Source: Cheiracanthium punctorium (Eukaryota; Arthropoda; Arachnida; Araneae; Cheiracanthiidae). Taken from it: a stretch of DNA of 64,000 nt. This document shows, one piece after another, positions 59,041-64,000 of this stretch (position 1 is the first letter of the stretch; each line of letters begins with the position of its first letter). The position numbers were made by a program, and so were the translations under genes. Location of the stretch: assembly GCA_038373885.1 (NCBI GenBank), contig JAWZYV010017494.1:682001-746000 (forward strand), written 5' to 3'. The notes below the pieces were generated by a model, which was given only the letters and a program-made list of their open reading frames with translations, had not been told where the DNA came from and searched no databases.

Positions 59041-59812
59041 CAGGCTTTTAAACTTTGAGGACCCCTAAGGGCCCTAGTAGCCATTACCGAATGCTAGGCC
59101 GGATATTACGGCCATTTCGGGATCAGCGGAATTATGAAAAGATGTTGCGTACACTCCAAGAAGACCATCAAAGTCCAAGAAGTGGACGGACGAATAAAAA
59201 AATATATATACGTATTGTTAAAGCAATGAATAAAACATGATAATGTTGTTATATTTACATTGCTATTTTAATATTTGAGATAAGTTTAATTTCCTTTCTT
59301 TTTCATGTATGTATATTTTCACTAACTTTGAGGTAACAATGAGTGCTTAAGAGTTCTACCGATCCTTATTATGAAATAACTGTTACAAGATTATTGGGCC
59401 ATAAATTAAGTTTAAAGAACGGCGTAAAACACATAGGGTTAGAATGGGATTTTTAAAAATAATCTGGTTTAAGCGGGGGGGAGGTGGACTACATAAGTTA
59501 GATCCTTTATAAAATTTCTAAATAAGTTTAACCCTCTGAGCGTCTTGGAAATGGGCAAATAATGTAAAGTTGTTTTCACGGTAAAAATTTCATGCAGTTG
59601 TAAAATTATTTAAAAAATAAAATTTCGATACGAACATTTGTAATTATTAAAAAGTTAACTCCGAAGATACCTATAATCTTTAATATCGAAATATATTTTA
59701 TGATACCTTGGTGTTATAAATAATTTAAATTATAGATGCATTGCAGTGAAAACTGGAATGAAGTGAACGGGATTTTACGTCTCAGCCGCTTGGAGGGTTA
59801 AGAACCCCTGCT
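59041..59812. mobile_element. hAT (Charlie-like) non-autonomous element
   Basis: The left end CAGGCTTTTAAACTTTG and the reverse complement of the right end, CAGGGGTTCTTAA, are hAT/Charlie-type termini. The flanking 8-mers ATAATGCA (59033-59040) and GTAATGCA (59813-59820) differ at one base. A piggyBac-type MITE sits just inside the right end. When it is skipped, the right terminus reads CAGGGGTTCTTAAACTT and matches the left better. The 61-codon frame at 59055-59240 has no transposase domain. Confidence 0.7.
59532..59797. mobile_element. 266-bp piggyBac-type MITE with TTAA TSD
   Basis: Flanked by TTAA on both sides (59528-59531, 59798-59801). The ends are CCCTCTGAGCG and CCCTCCAAGCG (reverse complement of the right end). 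TTAA targeting with CCC...GGG ends defines piggyBac-type elements. The interior is AT-rich with no coding capacity. Confidence 0.85.
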
Positions 59813-59820
59813 GTAATGCA

Positions 59821-61011
59821 TCTGCAGTAGTAAAATAGGAAACCATTTCCGTTTCAGTAAGTGGGAGCATTAAGTCTCAGGAAACTTTCTCCGTTATAAA
59901 GTTATGCAATATTTATATCGGCTGTCTTGAATTGGAGCAATTTTTAAAAAAAATTAAAGATTTTATCAATATATTTCCAATTAGTAAAGAGTTTTCTAAT
60001 GAGAAGCGGTTAATTTTTATGCCCTCAGTTTTATAATTTAATATTATTTATTAAATGTACGGCCCGTATATTAAAAAAATCGAAAAATTTGTTTTTTAAA
60101 TTGTTACGAAAATGTTCCAATCATAAAAAAGAAGCCCAGCGTTAAAAAATTATTTATTCACTCACAAGAAACCTCGCAAGTGTTTAATTGTCATACTTAC
60201 TGAATTATTCGATATTAAGCCTTTTAAAATTGATCATGAATGACTCAGAGGCAGTTCTGAACGGTAAATAAATAAAAAAAGTAAATGAATTATTTCTACG
60301 ATTCAGGAGAGTACGAAAGACTGGGTAAAAATGAGTTCTATTCTTCTAATTTGAACTTTAAATGTTTATTTTGTACTTTTACATTAAAAAAAAATGTACT
60401 AGCAGTTGAACAGAAATTTCTGTTTCAACTTTCTCTAGTTTCTCAGACAAAAAGTTAGTTTATACGTAAGTTTTATTAGCATTATCACTCAGGGATTAAA
60501 ATTAAAACAAGAATAAATATCTCGTTATCTCTTTGTAGGATTTAAAATTAATACAAGGCGGGTGACTTAGTTCGCATACTTTTTAAGATATGTTTGATTC
60601 TGGTATGTATGGTAGTATGAAATTAAAAAAAATAAATGAACAAGCAATAAACTAAAATAAGTAAATATTCATGAAATTGACCTGATAGTTTAAAAAATAT
60701 ATCATCAAGTACGAGGAAAAGCACGCATACAAAAAAAAACCCGTCAAGTAAAGAAACGCACACATATATTTAAAAAAATGGAATATTTCAATTGTGCACC
60801 TCCTTAATAAGAGATTTTAAATTAACATTTAACACCAGAACAGCAATAATTCGCCCCAAAAAAATTTTATTTTTTAACGTTCAATATTTCACTAAATATT
60901 ATGTTTTGAAAAATGGCGTTTTTCGTGAACGATTTTTCAAATAGTTGGACCTCATTATTCTAATAAAATCAAAAATAATCTGTACAGCGTCACTACAGAT
61001 AGTTACGCTTT

Positions 61012-61013
<2 letters not shown>
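59821..61013. other. AT-rich stretch, no gene seen
   Basis: Nothing recognised. Confidence 0.5.
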
Positions 61014-61048
<35 letters not shown>

Positions 61049-61262
61049 GTAGCACCCTTTATAAAATTTATAGCACAAAAAGTAACTTTCAAACTGCCAG
61101 AAACTTTCGAATTCGAAGGTACTAAAGTCAATAATTTAAAAACTACTCCTCTGGGCAAACAATCTTTTACTTCTTACCTTACTTCTTAACACCAAAAAAA
61201 AGCAATATAATAGTCAACATAGGGAGATTGACAGGAACTCGGTTACCCGTGATAAAGTAACA

Positions 61263-61265
<3 letters not shown>
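61014..61265 (-). repeat. poly(T)-headed unit, copy 1 of a 249-bp tandem duplication
   Basis: Thirty-two Ts are followed by AATGTAGCACCCTTTATAAA and about 210 further bases ending AACACTC. On the minus strand this reads as a short sequence ending in a long A tail, with TATAAA-type motifs about 15-25 bases before it, like a retroposed transcript. No tRNA boxes or reading frame are recognised. Confidence 0.85.
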
Positions 61266-61297
<32 letters not shown>

Positions 61298-61514
61298 GTA
61301 GCACCCTTTATAAAATTTATAGCACAAAAAGTAACTTTCAAACTGCCAGAAACTTTCGAATTCGAAGGTACTAAAGTCAATAATTTAAAAACTACTCCTC
61401 TGGGCAAACAATCTTTTACGTCTTACCTTACTTCTTAACACCAAAAAAAAGCAATATAATAGTCAACATAGGGAGATTGACAGGAACTCGGTTACCCGTG
61501 ATAAAGTAACACTC
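61266..61514 (-). repeat. poly(T)-headed unit, copy 2
   Basis: Repeats copy 1 at an offset of 249 bp with 29 Ts. I see one substitution (T at 61171, G at 61420), so the duplication is recent or maintained. Confidence 0.9.
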
Positions 61515-63104
61515 ATGCGTGTTACATCACAACCCTGGCATTAATACATTGTTATGTTAAAATTTGTTCTATTTTTATGTATACACTTTCAATTTTCATG
61601 CAGCTGCTAAAAGATTCGCATAAATATGATTTCTAATGACGATAAATAATTCAGTAGCGCAAATAAATATATTGCAAAATGAATTATTCATATGTTCGTA
61701 ATACGTCGATAATTACATAAAAGAACTGTCAGTTTAACTGTCACAGCAGATATAAAACAAGCTGAAATATTAATGCCGCTCCCAAGATACACACACACTA
61801 TGCATTCTGTGACTTCTTCTCTTACAGTGTATTTAAGATTTACGGGTCACGTGCCAAGTCAAGGCAACATGGTTGCAAGTTATTAAACGTTTTCAGCTTC
61901 TGCAGTGTGTTGATTCCGTTACTGATAATTATTTAAACTTTTGAGAAAGTATCAATATAAATAAAAAGTACTTTAGCAGTGGCATTCTTTTTTAATATGA
62001 AATAAAATATAGGCTATTTCCCAAAGAAATTTTTTAAGTTTTTATATATCCCTTATCTTCTAAGACTTTATTTTCTTTCTAAGAAGTTTAGCTTTCATTT
62101 TTTCATGTAAGTCTGAATATTTTTTTTTATTATACAAGCTTATGATTTTAAAAAAATATCAGGAGTGAAAATTTTACGTAGTTTTGAAAAAAGAAAGTTT
62201 TGGGGGATTTGTCGAGGAAAATAAATTGTATACATAGAGTGATATTTTAAAAAAATGATTGCAAATTTTTATTAAAAAGAATTGATGCTTTTAAATTTAT
62301 TTGCAAGTAAATAGAAATTGATATAGGAACCAGATTTTGAGCTCGATTTCTAATACATAAGTTTTTTAATTTTTTTTAAAAATCTATTGTCATTTAACAT
62401 GTACTTCATGCAAGTAGTGATGAGATGCCTTGTTTGAAAAGAGAAGAAAAGAAATTATCGCTAAATATTCGAAATAAGAAATTGTTATAAAAATCCCACG
62501 GAAATTCGAGTTACAATTTTTTGAAAAGACTAATTAACCTTATGCTAATACATCTGTTTAAAATTAATTAATTTCTTAATTTAAATCGTTTTTAAATAAA
62601 ATTCGACGAATTCACAGAAAATCTGTCAAAGAACTGTTAGTGTTATTATATACATAAATATCATTCTTATTTTACAACAGTGAATTAAATAAAACAATGG
62701 GTGTGAACAAACAATAGTGATTGAAAGTTTATCTCCCTTTTATTTTGAATGCTGTAGCAGAGTTCCATTTACAGTTAAAAAAATAAATATTAAGCCACAG
62801 CCAAAAACATATCAAGTTAAATTCTTAATAAAAAATAATGATGTTTAAACTTTCTAGTATTCTTAAGGCCAATCATAAAACTGGATTAGTGGGGGAAAAT
62901 ATTTATTTATTTACACTGGTTATCATTAATTAAGAAAAAAAAAATGACGAATTCTCAGAAATTTACATGTAGAATTTAATGAAACTAGCGCACAGTATAC
63001 AACAGATACTACGCTATAAAATAAAAGGAAAATAAATTACTAGACATATATATGTTATAGATGTGAAATCAACAAACTGATGCATGAAGTCACCAAATTG
63101 GATG
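61515..63104. other. AT-rich stretch, no gene seen
   Basis: Nothing recognised. Confidence 0.5.
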
Positions 63105-64000
63105 TGTTAGTTTGGTATGGGAAAAATACCTCTTAGTTGAATATGATTCTTCCTAGAAGCAATACAGATTTGCAGGGATGTGTGATGCTCAGTTATGCTG
63201 TCTATTAATTTCATTGGAAGCGAGAGCTATTGCTCTTGCAAAGCATTAACAAGCGGGGCAAGGGCCTAGTGAAGAGATTGAAAAAAAGCTATACTTCTTT
63301 CTACATCACAACCAGACATTCTGGATAAAATTTAGGTCCGTGATAGACCATTTCATGCGTTGAGTTTGCCGCTGAAGATATTCATCCACGATGCGTGCTT
63401 GTGTGGTCTAGCATTGTCTTCCTGAAGCAGGAAATCTTATCCTATTGCTCTTGAATAAGGGTGCACATTAGCATCAAAGATGCCATACCATAAAGATCAG
63501 AGCATTCACGGTTCAAGGTGGAAAGACGTGGAGACCTGTGCGTCCATCCTAGCAGATTCTACCCTAAACACAGACACTGCTTCCTGCGAAAGCATTTCTT
63601 TCACATGCATCTCTTTCATGGATAATCACGGGCTCCAGGTTCCCTTCAAATCAGACAAGGACTAGTATTATTACTTTGGTTGCTAAACCTGGACTCATCC
63701 GTAAAGAGAACACCCCTCCATGGATTAGATCGCTAGGGGATATGTTGATGTGCCTGTTTCAAACTCTCTCTTCTGTGGCATGGCATGAGTGGAACACAAA
63801 TGGCTGATCACCTCGCGTGCAGACCACCTTCGTGAATACTTTTACGCATGTTTGGCATTGACACCAACCTTCCAGTGGCTGCAGCAAGGCAGGATCTGAG
63901 TTGTTGGAGGTGCGATTCTATCTCATCTTACGTATAACGACAAATATCGGTCGGTGATTGGCGCAGGTAGTAAAAGTTGATCATCCTTGACTGAACCTCA
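63105..64000 (-). pseudogene. Tc1/Tcb-like transposase relic, runs past window end
   Basis: On the minus strand, from the window edge: DRYLSLYVR (about 63950), then in another frame ATGRLVSMPNMRKSIHEGGL followed by HARRSAICVPLMP (about 63880-63780). Next comes DFLLQEDNARPHKHA near 63435-63395, holding the second catalytic Asp region, and last LINSITEHHTSLQICIAS near the C-terminus (about 63215-63160). These are the ordered blocks of Tc1-type transposases annotated as Tcb1/Tcb2-like. Several frame shifts and stops break it. The N-terminal DNA-binding part and one end of the element lie outside the window. Confidence 0.8.

Overview
The window looks like a gene-poor, AT-rich intergenic region from a eukaryote, most likely an arthropod. 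No host gene, tRNA, rRNA or CRISPR array could be supported. The longest open frame is about 111 codons, and the open frames with a recognisable origin are broken transposase remains. The arthropod call is inference. It rests on Tc1-, mariner- and pogo-type relics, on Helitrons with the TCCTA(A/C)(T/C)AA...GCAGCTAG ends common in arthropods, on hAT/piggyBac MITEs and on tRNA-derived SINEs. An arachnid or insect is possible, but the sequence does not settle which.

Layout. 1-5.1 kb: AT-rich DNA with a pogo-like terminus, a roughly 400-bp CpG-rich inverted-repeat element and a 142-bp near-perfect palindrome. 5.8-7.6 kb: a minus-strand Helitron with an internal minisatellite and a SINE inside it, next to a second Helitron fragment. 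7.6-12.9 kb: nearly featureless. 12.9-16.5 kb: a mariner-like relic caught in a nearly identical tandem duplication of 1,696 bp. 17.0-17.9 kb: an almost full-length dead Tc1 transposase. 18.8-24.0 kb: a 708-bp foldback element, a 430-bp MITE, a transposase C-terminus, a GC-rich block and a 139-bp hAT MITE. 24-31 kb: microsatellites and short duplications. 31.7-33.7 kb: a third Helitron with two 3' hairpins. 34-42 kb: mostly empty. 42.5-47.7 kb: pogo, piggyBac-like and hAT MITEs, a SINE and a possible gag relic. 50.3-54.3 kb: three hAT MITEs, a mariner MITE and a 264-bp tandem array split by that mariner. 56-60 kb: a gag-like relic and a hAT element carrying a nested piggyBac MITE. 61 kb: a tandemly duplicated poly(T)-headed unit. 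63.1-64 kb: a second Tc1-like transposase relic that runs off the window.

The elements do not form a pathway. The useful content is a relative history of insertions. Several target-site duplications are intact or nearly so: hAT at 50.3 and 52.8 kb, piggyBac TTAA at 59.5 kb and mariner TA at 51.3 kb. Two insertions have nested structure that can be checked by removing the inserted element on paper. No new biological system is evident. The best leads are the near-identical tandem duplications, the foldback elements and the nested insertions.
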